A DNA stretch of 64,000 bases. Origin: Terriglobia bacterium. GTDB taxonomy: Bacteria > Acidobacteriota > Vicinamibacteria > Vicinamibacterales > CAVVIG01. Positions 42,797 to 51,123 of the stretch are shown in pieces (within the stretch, counting starts at the first letter, position 1; each line of letters opens with the position of its first letter). A program made the translations under genes and the position numbers. The stretch lies in assembly GCA_020073005.1 (NCBI GenBank), contig JAIQFX010000008.1, forward strand, positions 26,267 to 90,266, given 5' to 3'. The notes beneath the pieces are model-generated. The model saw only the letters and a list, made by a program, of their open reading frames with translations. It did no database searches and had not been told where the DNA came from.

Positions 42797-44266
42797 ATGC
42801 AAACCGTGATCGGTTGGAGAGGTGCGATAGCGGCCGGCGCCGTTCTTCTGGCGACCGGCGCGGTCGTCGCGCAGAGCACCGCGCGCGAGCAGCTGGCGCG
42901 CGGACAGGCGCTCTGGGATCAGCGGCTGTCGAAGAGCGCGATCGCGGCGCTCGAGGCGGCGACGCGGGACAAGAGCACGGCGGCGGAAGCCAACGAGGCG
43001 CTCGGCCGCCTCTACACGTTCAAAGGCTGGCAGCAGGACAACGTCATGCCGGGATGGCACGACGAGCCGGCGTACCGCGTGAAGGCGATCGCCGCGCTGA
43101 AGGCGTCGATCGCCGCCGATCCGAACCGCGCCTCCGCGCAGGAGGCGCTGCGGATCGCCGAGGGCTTTGCCGCCGCGGACAAGGTCGATCCCGCGCCGCC
43201 CCGCCCGGAGATCCGGGCGCTCGACGCGAAGCTGCAGTCGCTGGCCGCCGACGGCCCGGTGGCGGCCATCCTCGCGGCCGTCGACGCGCGCGCGAAGGCG
43301 CAGGCCGATCCCGCGCCGTACTTCGCCGGCGCGCAGATCCTGATCGATCGCGGCGAGTACGATCGCGCGATCGCGATGGCGGCCCACGGCGTTCCGGTCT
43401 CGGATCACTTCATCGACGAAAATCTTCCCGCGTACCAGATGTCCGGCAAGTCGCAGGGCTCGTACAACCGCGGGCGGTCGCAGGCCGCCGACCTGACGGG
43501 CTGGGCGCTGTTCATGAAGAAGGACTACGCCGCCGCGGCCGAGAAGCTCGACGAGGCCGAGCGGCTGACGCAGGGACAGGATTTCGCGAACCAGTTCCAT
43601 CTCGGCGAACTGGCCCGGGCGCGCAACGACGCCGCCCTCGCGCGCGCGCACTACGTGAACGCGCTCTCGCTCTCCGGCGGCCCGGCGCCGCTGCGGCAGC
43701 GCGCGACGCAGGCGCTGAAGGCTGTCCAGCCCGGAAGCACCGGCGTGTTCGAGACCTGGATGGAGGGCGAGCTGTCGCGGCGCCGCGAAGAGCGGCAGGC
43801 CGCGGCGCTCAAGAGCCTCGTCGATCGTCCCTTGCCGAAGCTGGCGTTGACTACTGTCGACGGCCGTCCCTACGACACGTCGGGGTTGCGCGGAAAAGTT
43901 CTGCTCCTGAACTTTTTCGCGTCCTGGTGAGGGATCTGCCGTGCGGAGTTACCGCACCTGAAATCGGCGTACGCGAAATATCAGAACGATCCGAACGTGG
44001 CGTTTCTGCTCGTCAGCATCGACGAGGACGACAAGCGGCTGCAGCGCTATCTGAATGAAATGAAGTTCCCGTTCCCGGTCGCGCGCGTCAAGGCGGAAAC
44101 CGCCGAGCAGGTCATGGGCTTCGACAACATTCCCGCGACCTTCTACGTCGACCGCGGCGACATCGTCCGCTATTACGTGAACGGATCCGAACCGCACGGC
44201 GACTCGCCGACCCGCGTGAGCTGGTTCGTCGACCAGCTCAAGGGCCCGGCGGGCGCCCGGCGCTGA
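42797..44266 (+). CDS. TPR + thioredoxin-fold protein, candidate selenoprotein (in-frame TGA)
   Basis: If TGA at 43928-43930 is read through, this is one 489-aa protein. The start ATG at 42797 has GGAGG 5 bp upstream; a GTG at 42791 is an alternative. A signal peptide (AAGAVLLATGAVVAQ) precedes a TPR-like helical part (about 30-330). The redoxin fold begins near 345 (PLPKLALTTVDGRPYDTSGLRGKVLLLNFFASW). TGA occupies position 378, the first Cys of the CxxC; Cys381 in GICRAELPHLK is kept. After the TGA the same frame stays open and thioredoxin-like to the end (VAFLLVSIDEDD, NIPATFYVDRGDIVRYYVNG). A hairpin 10 nt after the TGA resembles a bacterial SECIS. The alternative is a TGC-to-TGA nonsense mutation or base error. 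Confidence 0.75.
43928..43957 (+). promoter_or_regulatory. In-frame TGA with candidate SECIS hairpin
   Basis: TGA (43928-43930) is followed after 10 nt by a perfect 6-bp stem GTGCGG (43941-43946) / CCGCAC (43952-43957) closing a 5-nt loop AGTTA. The loop starts 16 nt after the TGA and has G at its second position followed by U, features typical of bacterial SECIS elements. Because it is within the coding sequence, it also encodes conserved residues, so the hairpin could be fortuitous. Confidence 0.5.
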
Positions 44267-44276
44267 TCCTCGCGCG

Positions 44277-45311
44277 TCAGCGCACGAACGGCGCCACGGC
44301 GCGCGCAGCAATTCCATGGCCCTTCGCGTTCCAGTGCCGGTCGTGCACGAGCAGCACGTCCTTCTGGCCGTTGAACGCGGCTTGCAGATCGAGGAACGGG
44401 ATTCCCAGCGTCCGGCAGATTCGCGCCAGGGTCTCCGTCATCGCGGCGTCGGTCGGAATCAGCGCGACGAAGAATGTCGCTCCATGCGCGCGGACGTCGG
44501 CGTCCAGCGCCCCGAGCAGCGCGGCCGTCATCTCGTAGGCTTCCGGACTCGGCGCCTGCTGAGGTGACGGAGCGCTGGCGCGCCACGGAAGGGAAACGCC
44601 GCTGCGCAGCGACGACTGGACCAGCGCGTACGTGGCGAACGGCCGCAGCAGCCTCTTTACGGGTTCGAACACGGAGTCGGGCGCCAGCGCGCGCTTGTCA
44701 GGTACAGGGACGCCGGACAACTGAAGGCGTCCTTCGACGATCTGGAAGCGCGGCTTCGGGTAGACGAACTTGCCCATGACCGCCGCGTCCTGGACGTTCG
44801 CCGGCGGATCGCTCCGGTGCAGCAGCAGGACGACCTGCGCCGGGCGCAGCTGCGTCGCGAGTCTTCGCCAGAGCAGATATTCCTGATCGGTGCTGTAACC
44901 GGGGACGCCGGCGGTGCGGACGGTGTAGTGGCCGCGCGCGGCGAGCTGACGCTCCAGCTCGGATGAGAACATGCGGTCGTCCGGCACGCCCCACCCGAAC
45001 GCGAACGAATCACCCAGTACCAGAATCCGTTGCCCGCCTTCCCGCTGCGAGGCAGCGCGTCTTTCGTCGATCGGCGCGCGGAGGCCGAGCGCATCGGTCT
45101 GGACCCACAGCCCGAAATCAAGCGCCGCGTGCCACGTCCGGGCATTGGGCGCGATCGACCAGCCGATTTCAAGATCGCGCTGAATGATCGACAGATCCGC
45201 GAGGCCGCGCAGTCCGAGCGCGCCCCGCAGGACGACGCCTTCCACGAACGCCAGTGCGATCAGGGTGCTGACGGCGGTGACGAGCAGGTGGCGTCGCGCG
45301 CTCGCGGACAT
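44277..45311 (-). CDS. Membrane-anchored SGNH/GDSL-like hydrolase
   Basis: This is 344 aa from the ATG at 45311; the frame upstream is antisense to the DAHP synthase gene. One N-terminal helix (RHLLVTAVSTLIALAFVEGVVL) anchors it. The SGNH nucleophile motif is LVLGDSFAFGWGVPD near residue 98. The oxyanion Gly/Asn blocks are less clear, and the catalytic Asp/His pair is in HDRHWNAKGHG near the end. Such proteins often O-acetylate or de-acetylate glycans or lipids. It is convergent with the TPR-thioredoxin gene and divergent from DAHP synthase with a 36-bp gap. Confidence 0.85.
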   Translation of the reverse strand: MSASARRHLLVTAVSTLIALAFVEGVVLRGALGLRGLADLSIIQRDLEIGWSIAPNARTWHAALDFGLWVQTDALGLRAPIDERRAASQREGGQRILVLGDSFAFGWGVPDDRMFSSELERQLAARGHYTVRTAGVPGYSTDQEYLLWRRLATQLRPAQVVLLLHRSDPPANVQDAAVMGKFVYPKPRFQIVEGRLQLSGVPVPDKRALAPDSVFEPVKRLLRPFATYALVQSSLRSGVSLPWRASAPSPQQAPSPEAYEMTAALLGALDADVRAHGATFFVALIPTDAAMTETLARICRTLGIPFLDLQAAFNGQKDVLLVHDRHWNAKGHGIAARAVAPFVR

Positions 45312-45347
45312 CGTTGGCGGCGGGAGTCGCCATACAATAGCACGAGC

Positions 45348-46406
45348 ATGTTGCGACCGACCGACGACCTCCGCATCCGCCAGGTGCGGCCGCTCATCCC
45401 GCCGGCGATTCTCCTCGAGGAGATTCCGATCAGCGAGCGCGCGTCGAACGTCGTCGCGGACGCGCGGCAGGCGGCGACGAGCATCGTGCAGGGCCGCGAC
45501 TCGCGGCTGATCGTCGTCGTCGGACCGTGCTCGATTCACGACACCGCGGCGGCGCTCGACTACGCGCGCCGCCTCAAGACGATGGCCGATCGCTTCGCCG
45601 ACTCGCTCGTCGTCATCATGCGGAGCTACTTCGAGAAGCCGCGGACGGTCGTCGGGTGGAAGGGGCTCATCAACGATCCGGACCTCGACGAGAGCTTTCA
45701 CATCAACAAGGGTCTGCGGCTCGCGCGGAAACTGCTGCTCGACATCAACGAGCTCGGCCTGCCGACGGCGTCCGAGTTCCTCGACACGCAGATTCCGCAG
45801 CACATCGCGGACCTCACGTCGTGGGTGGCGATTGGCGCGCGCACGGCCGAGAGCCAGGTCCATCGCGAGCTCGCGTCGGGGCTCTCGATGCCGGTCGGAT
45901 TCAAGAACAGCACCGATGGCGGCGTCGACGTCGCGATCGACGCCGTCGTCAGCGCGCGATCGCAGCACTGGTTTCCGTCGGTGACGAAGCAGGGCGTGTC
46001 GGCGATCTTCCAGACGGCGGGCAACGACGCGTGTCACGTCATCCTGCGCGGCGGGACGCGGACGGGGCCGAACTACGACGCGGAGCACATCGCGAAAGTG
46101 TGTGCGAAGCTGGCGGCGCGCGGCCTGGCGGAGAACGTGATGGTCGATTGCTCGCACGGCAACAGCCGCAAGGATCACCGCAAGCAGGCGGAGGTCGCGG
46201 CGTCGATCAGCGAGCAGATCGCGTCAGGATCGCGGCGGATCTCCGGCACGATGCTGGAGAGCCATCTCGTGGAAGGGCGGCAGGACTACGTCCCCGGCCA
46301 GCCGTCCGTGTACGGACAGAGCATCACGGACGCGTGCCTGTCGCTCGAACAGACCGAGCCGCTGCTCGAACAGCTGGCCAGAGCGCAGAAGAAACGATCT
46401 ACTTAA
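45348..46406 (+). CDS. aroG: Class I 3-deoxy-D-arabino-heptulosonate-7-phosphate synthase
   Basis: This is 352 aa from the ATG at 45348 (upstream open frame is not coding). It catalyses phosphoenolpyruvate + erythrose-4-phosphate to DAHP, the first shikimate step. Family marks: VVVGPCSIHD (PEP-binding Pro-Cys), YFEKPRTVVGWKGLINDP, IGARTAESQVHRELASGLSMPVGFKN and VDCSHGNSRKDHRKQ, with the metal-binding Cys, His and Glu. The N-terminal region with IPPAILLEEIP matches the feedback-sensitive AroF/G/H group, but which aromatic amino acid inhibits it is not readable. Its stop overlaps the end of the VOC gene by 8 bp. Confidence 0.95.
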   Translation: MLRPTDDLRIRQVRPLIPPAILLEEIPISERASNVVADARQAATSIVQGRDSRLIVVVGPCSIHDTAAALDYARRLKTMADRFADSLVVIMRSYFEKPRTVVGWKGLINDPDLDESFHINKGLRLARKLLLDINELGLPTASEFLDTQIPQHIADLTSWVAIGARTAESQVHRELASGLSMPVGFKNSTDGGVDVAIDAVVSARSQHWFPSVTKQGVSAIFQTAGNDACHVILRGGTRTGPNYDAEHIAKVCAKLAARGLAENVMVDCSHGNSRKDHRKQAEVAASISEQIASGSRRISGTMLESHLVEGRQDYVPGQPSVYGQSITDACLSLEQTEPLLEQLARAQKKRST

Positions 46407-47415
46407 CCTCGACCAGCTCCAGCGCTTCGCGGCTCGGCCCCTCGATCATCACGGCGCGCGTGTCGCCGAGCGTGTAGGGTTCCTTGAGGAACGCCACGCC
46501 TTCGCCGCGCAGTTTCGCAACCCACGCGTCGAGATTCGCGACGCTCAGCGCGATGTGATCCGCCAGATGCCCGCGCGTGCTCACGAGCGGCCGATCGCTC
46601 TGCTTGACGTACCAGTTCATCCCGACGTCGCCGAACGTGACGCCCGCAGACGGCGAGCGATACATCCCATCGACTTCGAGCGCCGGCCACGTCTTGTCGG
46701 GACTGCGCGGTACTTGGCAGTTCTCTTCGGTGCGCGGCGTGGCCGCCGCGCCGCGCCGGCCCTGCGGCAGCGCGACGTTCAGATGTTTCTGATACCAGAG
46801 CTGCGCGCAGAACGGATCTTCCTGAAACATGTGGACGTGATTGAACCGCTCCGCGGGCATGTCGCCCTGCACTTCGATCATCGCGTCGTCCGGGCCGCGG
46901 ATGTACGCGAAGCCCGCGCCGCCCGCCGGCTTGACGCCTTTAGCCTTGGCTTCGGCGATGCCGGCTCTCGTCAATCCAAGCACGCCGCCGCTGCCGGGCC
47001 ACGTGTCGCTGCTGATGTTGACCGTGCCGCCTTCTTCAGTCGTGTAGAGCGGCAATAGCGTCACGCCGTCCTTGCGCATGCGATCCATCGCCTGCCGCTC
47101 GTTCGTGACGTGCCAGCCGAAATGCCACACCGCGGTCTGCGGCTGCGTGGCCGGCGGCATGTCGACGCGCTCGAACAGCACGAGGACGTTGTTCGGCGAC
47201 TTCAGCGCCGGCTGTCCGCCCCACGTCGTCTTCGACGTCGACGGAAATTCCTTCACGTAGAACGCGATCGCGAGCTCGGGATTCGTCGAATTCAAGTGCA
47301 GATGATGGAATCCCGGAACCGGCAGCGGATTGGCCTGCCCGTGCGTCGGCGCTTCGCCCCACCAGACGAAGACGGCCGCAAGAATCGCCGCGAGAAATAT
47401 CGCTCTCGTCTTCAT
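46399..47415 (-). CDS. Secreted VOC/glyoxalase-fold protein (two modules)
   Basis: This is a 338-aa protein. The signal peptide (RAIFLAAILAAVFVWWGEAPTHGQ) precedes two beta-alpha-beta-beta-beta modules. The first has GFHHLHLNSTNPELAIAFYVKEF and a Trp/His-rich segment (AVWHFGWHV). The second has FNHVHMFQEDPFCAQLWYQKHL and ends with IEGPSREALELVEV. Metal ligands of VOC enzymes (His/Glu pairs) are in position in both. The substrate is unknown. It is 6 bp after the MBL gene on the same strand, a likely two-gene operon. A similar VOC/MBL pair occurs at 50338-52076. Confidence 0.88.
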   Translation of the reverse strand: MKTRAIFLAAILAAVFVWWGEAPTHGQANPLPVPGFHHLHLNSTNPELAIAFYVKEFPSTSKTTWGGQPALKSPNNVLVLFERVDMPPATQPQTAVWHFGWHVTNERQAMDRMRKDGVTLLPLYTTEEGGTVNISSDTWPGSGGVLGLTRAGIAEAKAKGVKPAGGAGFAYIRGPDDAMIEVQGDMPAERFNHVHMFQEDPFCAQLWYQKHLNVALPQGRRGAAATPRTEENCQVPRSPDKTWPALEVDGMYRSPSAGVTFGDVGMNWYVKQSDRPLVSTRGHLADHIALSVANLDAWVAKLRGEGVAFLKEPYTLGDTRAVMIEGPSREALELVEVK

Positions 47416-47421
47416 GCGCCC

Positions 47422-48318
47422 CTACTTCTTCAGCTCGTCGTAGACCGCCTGAATCGACCCCTTGACGCGCTCGTTCGTGTAGCCGGGATACTTGTCGACC
47501 TTGAACGACGCTGTCGCGTCATCAACGCTCTGACCGGCTTTCATCGCCGCTTGCGCGTGCGCGAGCAGGGCCGCGGTGAAGCGCTGATACTCCTGCAGAT
47601 CCTTCGGCGTCTGCATCGGGCTGTGCCCCGCGATCACCGTGTCCACGTTCCTGATGTTCTTGAGCGCTTTGTCGAGCGTCGCCGGGAACGCCACGCAGCT
47701 GCCGCCGTTGCCGCGGTCGCACAGCGGACCGTCCTTCCACGCGAACATGTCGCCGGTGTGCAGGACGCGCAGCGCGGGAAATACCACGAACGTGTCGCCG
47801 CTCGTGTGGCCGGCGCCGAAGTAATAAAGGTCGATGCGGTCCTTGCCCGACCCGACCGTCATCTTGTCCTTGTAGGTCTTCTTCGGCAGGAACTTCGCGT
47901 TCTCGCCCTTGAAGGCGTCCATCCTCTCCATGTTCGCCTTCGTGTTCTCGTGCGCCACGATTTCAACGGATGTCCCGAAGAAGCCGTCGTTCCCTGTGTG
48001 ATCGCCGTGCGTGTGCGTGTTGATGATCGTCGTCACCGGCTTGTTCGTCACCGTCTTGAGCTTGTCGAGGATCGCCTGGCCCCAGCCCGCGAGCTTCGTG
48101 TCGACGAGCGTGACGCCGTTGTCGGTGATGAAGATCGCGACGTTGCCGCCGCTGAAGGTCGCGGCGTTCCCAGGCGTGGAGCTCGTCAGGACGTACAGGT
48201 TGTCCTTCAGCTTCACCATGTCGATCACTTTCGGCGCGGCCGGCGCCTGATAGCCGGCGACGGTCATCGTCAGCGCGCCGACGGACAGAATCGCGCCCAA
48301 CACGAAGCGACGTTTCAT
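47422..48318 (-). CDS. Secreted metallo-beta-lactamase-fold hydrolase
   Basis: This is 298 aa from the ATG at 48318, with GGAGGG upstream; the longer open frame is antisense. A signal peptide (MKRRFVLGAILSVGALTMTVAGYQAP) is followed by the MBL core. The zinc motif is INTHTHGDHTGND (HxHxDH), then GAGHTSGDTFVVFP (third-ligand region) and VIAGHSPMQTP. The C-terminal helix ends in VYDELKK. It resembles quinoprotein/relay-type MBL proteins with unknown substrate. It starts about 80 bp from the divergent 48401 gene and is followed 6 bp later by the VOC gene. Confidence 0.9.
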   Translation of the reverse strand: MKRRFVLGAILSVGALTMTVAGYQAPAAPKVIDMVKLKDNLYVLTSSTPGNAATFSGGNVAIFITDNGVTLVDTKLAGWGQAILDKLKTVTNKPVTTIINTHTHGDHTGNDGFFGTSVEIVAHENTKANMERMDAFKGENAKFLPKKTYKDKMTVGSGKDRIDLYYFGAGHTSGDTFVVFPALRVLHTGDMFAWKDGPLCDRGNGGSCVAFPATLDKALKNIRNVDTVIAGHSPMQTPKDLQEYQRFTAALLAHAQAAMKAGQSVDDATASFKVDKYPGYTNERVKGSIQAVYDELKK

Positions 48319-48400
48319 GGAAGTCCCTCCGGAAAAAGTGCTGTTGAGGGTAACACGGTTTGGTCTGGACAGACGCCGGGCGAAGGCCGACAATCCGCCC

Positions 48401-49369
48401 ATGCGCCACCGATCCATAGCCTCGCGCGGTTCCGTGCTCGCGACGATTGCGCTGTTGACGATGATGACGGCGGGGCGCGTGGGCGCCGATCAGGCGCCGG
48501 CGGCGTCCGCGCCGGACATCGAAGGCATCTGGAACTACTCGACGCTGACGCCGCTCGAGCGTCCCGCGGAATTCGCCGGCAAGGAATTCCTGACGCCGAA
48601 GGAAGCGGCGGACTTCACGAAGCAGGTGCTCGAGCGCACCAATATGGATCGCCGCGACGGGTCGGCGGACGCCGACGTCGCGCGCGCGTACAACGACGCG
48701 TGGTACGACCGCGGCACGCGGGTCGCGACGGTGTACGGCAAGGTACGCACGTCGCTCGTGATCGATCCGCCGGACGGGCACCTGCCCGCGCTGACGGCGG
48801 ACGGACAGCGCCGCGCGGCCGAGCGCGCGCAGGCGCGCCGCGATCATCCCGCCGACGGTCCCGAGGATCGATCGCTGGCCGAGCGCTGCCTTTCGTTCAA
48901 CGCCGGACCGCCGATGCTGCCCGGGCCGTACAACAACTTCGTCCAGATCCTCCAGTTCCGCGACCACGTCGTCATCGCGAACGAGATGATTCACGACGCG
49001 CGCGTCGTGCCGCTGGACGGCCGGCCGCACCGCGCTTCGTCCATCCGGACCTGGCAGGGCGATTCGGTGGGCCGCTGGGAAGGCGCGACGCTCGTCGTCG
49101 ACACGGTCAACTTCACCGACAAGACGGCATTCCGCGGCGCGAACGAGCGCCTGCATCTGGTCGAGCGCTTCACGCGCGCCGACGCGCGGACGCTGCTCTA
49201 CGAGTTCACGGTCGACGATCCGGCGTCGTTCACGAAACCGTGGACGGTCGCGCTGCCGATGACGAAATCATCGGACCAGATCTACGAGTACGCGTGTCAT
49301 GAGGGGAACTACGCGCTGCCCGATATTCTGCGAGGCGCGCGGGCGCAGGAACAATCCGGCCGACGCTGA
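48401..49369 (+). CDS. Secreted protein of unknown family
   Basis: This is 322 aa from the ATG at 48401 (the frame is open from 48317 but lacks coding character). A signal segment (GSVLATIALLTMMTAGRVGADQAPAAS) precedes a mature part with PDIEGIWNYSTLTPLERPAEFAGKEFLT. The core has LVIDPPDGHLPALTADGQRRAAER, FNAGPPMLPGPYNNFVQILQFRDHVVIANEMIHDARVVPLDGRPH, and WEGATLVVDTVNFTD. Many acidobacterial exported proteins share this fold, but I cannot attach a function. It is divergent from the MBL gene; the convergent next gene is the lipocalin-like one. Confidence 0.75.
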   Translation: MRHRSIASRGSVLATIALLTMMTAGRVGADQAPAASAPDIEGIWNYSTLTPLERPAEFAGKEFLTPKEAADFTKQVLERTNMDRRDGSADADVARAYNDAWYDRGTRVATVYGKVRTSLVIDPPDGHLPALTADGQRRAAERAQARRDHPADGPEDRSLAERCLSFNAGPPMLPGPYNNFVQILQFRDHVVIANEMIHDARVVPLDGRPHRASSIRTWQGDSVGRWEGATLVVDTVNFTDKTAFRGANERLHLVERFTRADARTLLYEFTVDDPASFTKPWTVALPMTKSSDQIYEYACHEGNYALPDILRGARAQEQSGRR

Positions 49370-49384
49370 AGAATTCGATCGGCG

Positions 49385-49870
49385 CTACTGGATGCGCTCG
49401 AGCGTCAGGCGCCGCGTCAGCGTTTCGCTTCCCATGCGGATGGTGTTCGGCAGCGTGCCGAAGAGCAGCTTGCCGTTGTCGAAGCGGAACATCCGTTTCT
49501 GATCGGTGCCTACGTAGTCCGGCCGCCACGCGGCTTCGACCTTGAGACTGACCGTGCCTTCGGCGTCGCTGAACGTGCAGGGACCTGAATACGCGATGTA
49601 GGAGCTGAGCAGCGACGCCTTCATCTGCTCGTTGACTGGCGTCGTGCCCGTGAACGACGGCGTGTCGCCCGACATGATCTGCACGTAGCACGCGCCGCCT
49701 TCGACGATGATCGAGCCGAGCGGATGGCGGCCCCAGGGCAGCCTGGCGACGGAGCCGTCGGCGCGAATGTCCTCCGCAGCGAGGAGCTTCCATCGGCCCT
49801 GCAGCGTGTCGGCAGAGATCGACGCCGTGGCCGCGGTCACCACTGCGATGATTGCGAATGCACGCTTCAT
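49385..49870 (-). CDS. Secreted lipocalin-like domain protein
   Basis: This is a 161-aa protein with a signal peptide (KRAFAIIAVVTAATASISA). The mature part starts LQGRWKLLAAEDIRADGSVARLPWGRHPLGSIIVEGG, a lipocalin-like GxW opening, and continues with alternating beta strands (VSLKVEAAWRPDYVGT, MFRFDNGKLLFGT) and ends TLTRRLTLERI. The family is small; ligand binding is assumed from fold only. A heptamer array (49875-49902) lies directly upstream. Confidence 0.75.
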   Translation of the reverse strand: MKRAFAIIAVVTAATASISADTLQGRWKLLAAEDIRADGSVARLPWGRHPLGSIIVEGGACYVQIMSGDTPSFTGTTPVNEQMKASLLSSYIAYSGPCTFSDAEGTVSLKVEAAWRPDYVGTDQKRMFRFDNGKLLFGTLPNTIRMGSETLTRRLTLERIQ

Positions 49871-49874
49871 TGCT

Positions 49875-49902
49875 CCCTCAGCTCTCAGCCCTCAGCCCTC
49901 AA
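49875..49902. repeat. Four-unit heptamer array upstream of lipocalin-like gene
   Basis: CCCTCAG, CTCTCAG, CCCTCAG, CCCTCAA. It starts four bases before the ATG on the opposite strand and occupies the ribosome-site region of the gene. Confidence 0.6.
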
Positions 49903-49923
49903 GTTCGCGCAGGATAGCACTTC

Positions 49924-50277
49924 TCAGCGGCGCGGAAGGTACTTCGCCATCGCGCCCTCATCGTCCTGCGTGTTGACGATCTCGTACGTGTAGCCGTCGA
50001 TGCCGCGCGTCGTGCGCACGGTGATCGGCGCCTGCGGCTGCCAGTCCATCGTTTGAAAACGGACGCCCGGCTCGATTTCCCAGACCGATCCGTCTTCGAG
50101 CGTGACGAATCGGCCTTCCTCCGTCACCGAGCGAAGCAGATGGCCGCCGCCGAGCGCCGTGTACACAGCCACCGGGGCCGAGGCCGCCGCTGGAATGACG
50201 GCCGGAGCCGGACGCGCGCGGGCGCATCCCGCGGAAAGACACGCGGCGATGAGCGTCAGCGCGCCGGTTGTCTTCAT
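49924..50277 (-). CDS. Small lipoprotein of unknown function
   Basis: This is 117 aa from the ATG at 50277; the long frame further upstream is antisense to the VOC gene. ALTLIAACLSAGCARARP holds a lipobox LSAGC (Cys near 18), so it is likely membrane-anchored. The mature domain with GGGHLLRSVTEEGRFVTLEDGSVWEIEPG and APITVRTTRGIDGYTYEIVNTQDDEG looks beta-rich. The family is not recognised. Its start is overlapped by the heptamer array at 50277-50304. Confidence 0.65.
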   Translation of the reverse strand: MKTTGALTLIAACLSAGCARARPAPAVIPAAASAPVAVYTALGGGHLLRSVTEEGRFVTLEDGSVWEIEPGVRFQTMDWQPQAPITVRTTRGIDGYTYEIVNTQDDEGAMAKYLPRR

Positions 50278-50304
50278 CACCAGCCACCAGTCACCAGCCA
50301 CCCG
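50277..50304. repeat. Four-unit heptamer array overlapping the lipoprotein start
   Basis: TCACCAG, CCACCAG, TCACCAG, CCACCCG. The reverse complement has TGGTGGC/TGGTGAC units also present at 26815-26849 and inside ligD at 25966-25986. Confidence 0.75.
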
Positions 50305-50337
50305 ATCTTTGATAACGTATGCCGCGGAGGAAATCCC

Positions 50338-51123
50338 ATGCGACTGTTCGTTCGCGCGTGTGTGTGCGCCAGCCTGATGTTCGCCGCGTTCGGCGGGCCG
50401 GCGGCGGCGCAGACGCCGGTGCTGCCGATTCTCGATCACATTCATCTCAACGTGCCGGATCCCGCCAAGGGCGTGGAATGGTATCAGAAGAATTTCGGCG
50501 GCACGCCGATGACCGAAGCGCCGGATCGCCTGATGCTCGGCGACACGCGGCTGATCTTCCTGCGCAACGACAAGGGGCAGCCGAGCACGGGCAGCGCGCT
50601 CGATCACATCGGCTTCTCGTTCGCCGACCTCGACGCGAAGATGAAGGAGCTCGAAGCGAACGGGGTCAAGGTCGTCACGCCCGTGCGCGACGTCGCCGGG
50701 CTGTTCAAGCTCGGGTTCGTCGAGGATCCGTGGGGCACGCGTATCGAAGTCGTGCAGGATCCCGACAAGCTCGGCCTGCATCACGTCCACCTGCGCGGCC
50801 CGGATCCCGCTGCGGTCCTCGCCTGGTACAAAGAGAAGTTCGGCGGCGAAGTCGGCAAGCTGAAGGGCCGCATCGACGGCGTGACGTACGGCGGCGTGTG
50901 GATTCTCGCGCAGCGCGGCGACGCGGTGCCGAGCGAGGGACACGCGGTCGATCATATCGGCTGGCGAACGGCGAACCTCACCGCGAAGATCGCCGAGCTG
51001 AAGGCGCAGGGCGTGAAGATCACCACCGAACCGCGTCCGCTCCGCCTCGCGAGCGGGACCACGGTCAACTATTCGTACCTCGAAGGTCCCGTGGGCGCGA
51101 AGATCGAGATGGTGCAGCGGTGA
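50338..51123 (+). CDS. Secreted VOC/glyoxalase-fold protein (two modules)
   Basis: This is 261 aa from the ATG at 50338, with GGAGGA upstream. The signal peptide (RACVCASLMFAAFGGPAAAQ) precedes two VOC modules: LDHIHLNVPDPAKGVEWYQKNFGG...DHIGFSFADLDAKMKEL...WGTRIEVVQDP, then LHHVHLRGPDPAAVLAWYKEKFGG...AVDHIGWRTANLTAKIAEL...KIEMVQR. His and Glu ligand positions are retained in both, suggesting a metal-dependent isomerase, lyase or dioxygenase. Its stop overlaps the GTG start of the next MBL gene (GTGA). This is the plus-strand counterpart of the 46399-48318 pair. Confidence 0.9.
   Translation: MRLFVRACVCASLMFAAFGGPAAAQTPVLPILDHIHLNVPDPAKGVEWYQKNFGGTPMTEAPDRLMLGDTRLIFLRNDKGQPSTGSALDHIGFSFADLDAKMKELEANGVKVVTPVRDVAGLFKLGFVEDPWGTRIEVVQDPDKLGLHHVHLRGPDPAAVLAWYKEKFGGEVGKLKGRIDGVTYGGVWILAQRGDAVPSEGHAVDHIGWRTANLTAKIAELKAQGVKITTEPRPLRLASGTTVNYSYLEGPVGAKIEMVQR

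Noticed and set aside
40424..43651. 1075-codon minus-strand open frame
   Set aside because: Antisense to two strong genes (DUF5916 and TPR-thioredoxin), low-complexity composition, no motif.
43931..44266. Independent small thioredoxin gene after the TGA
   Set aside because: First ATG is at 44060 or later in mid-fold and no ribosome site precedes 43997; the fold's strand 1 and CxxC lie upstream in the same frame, so it is a continuation.
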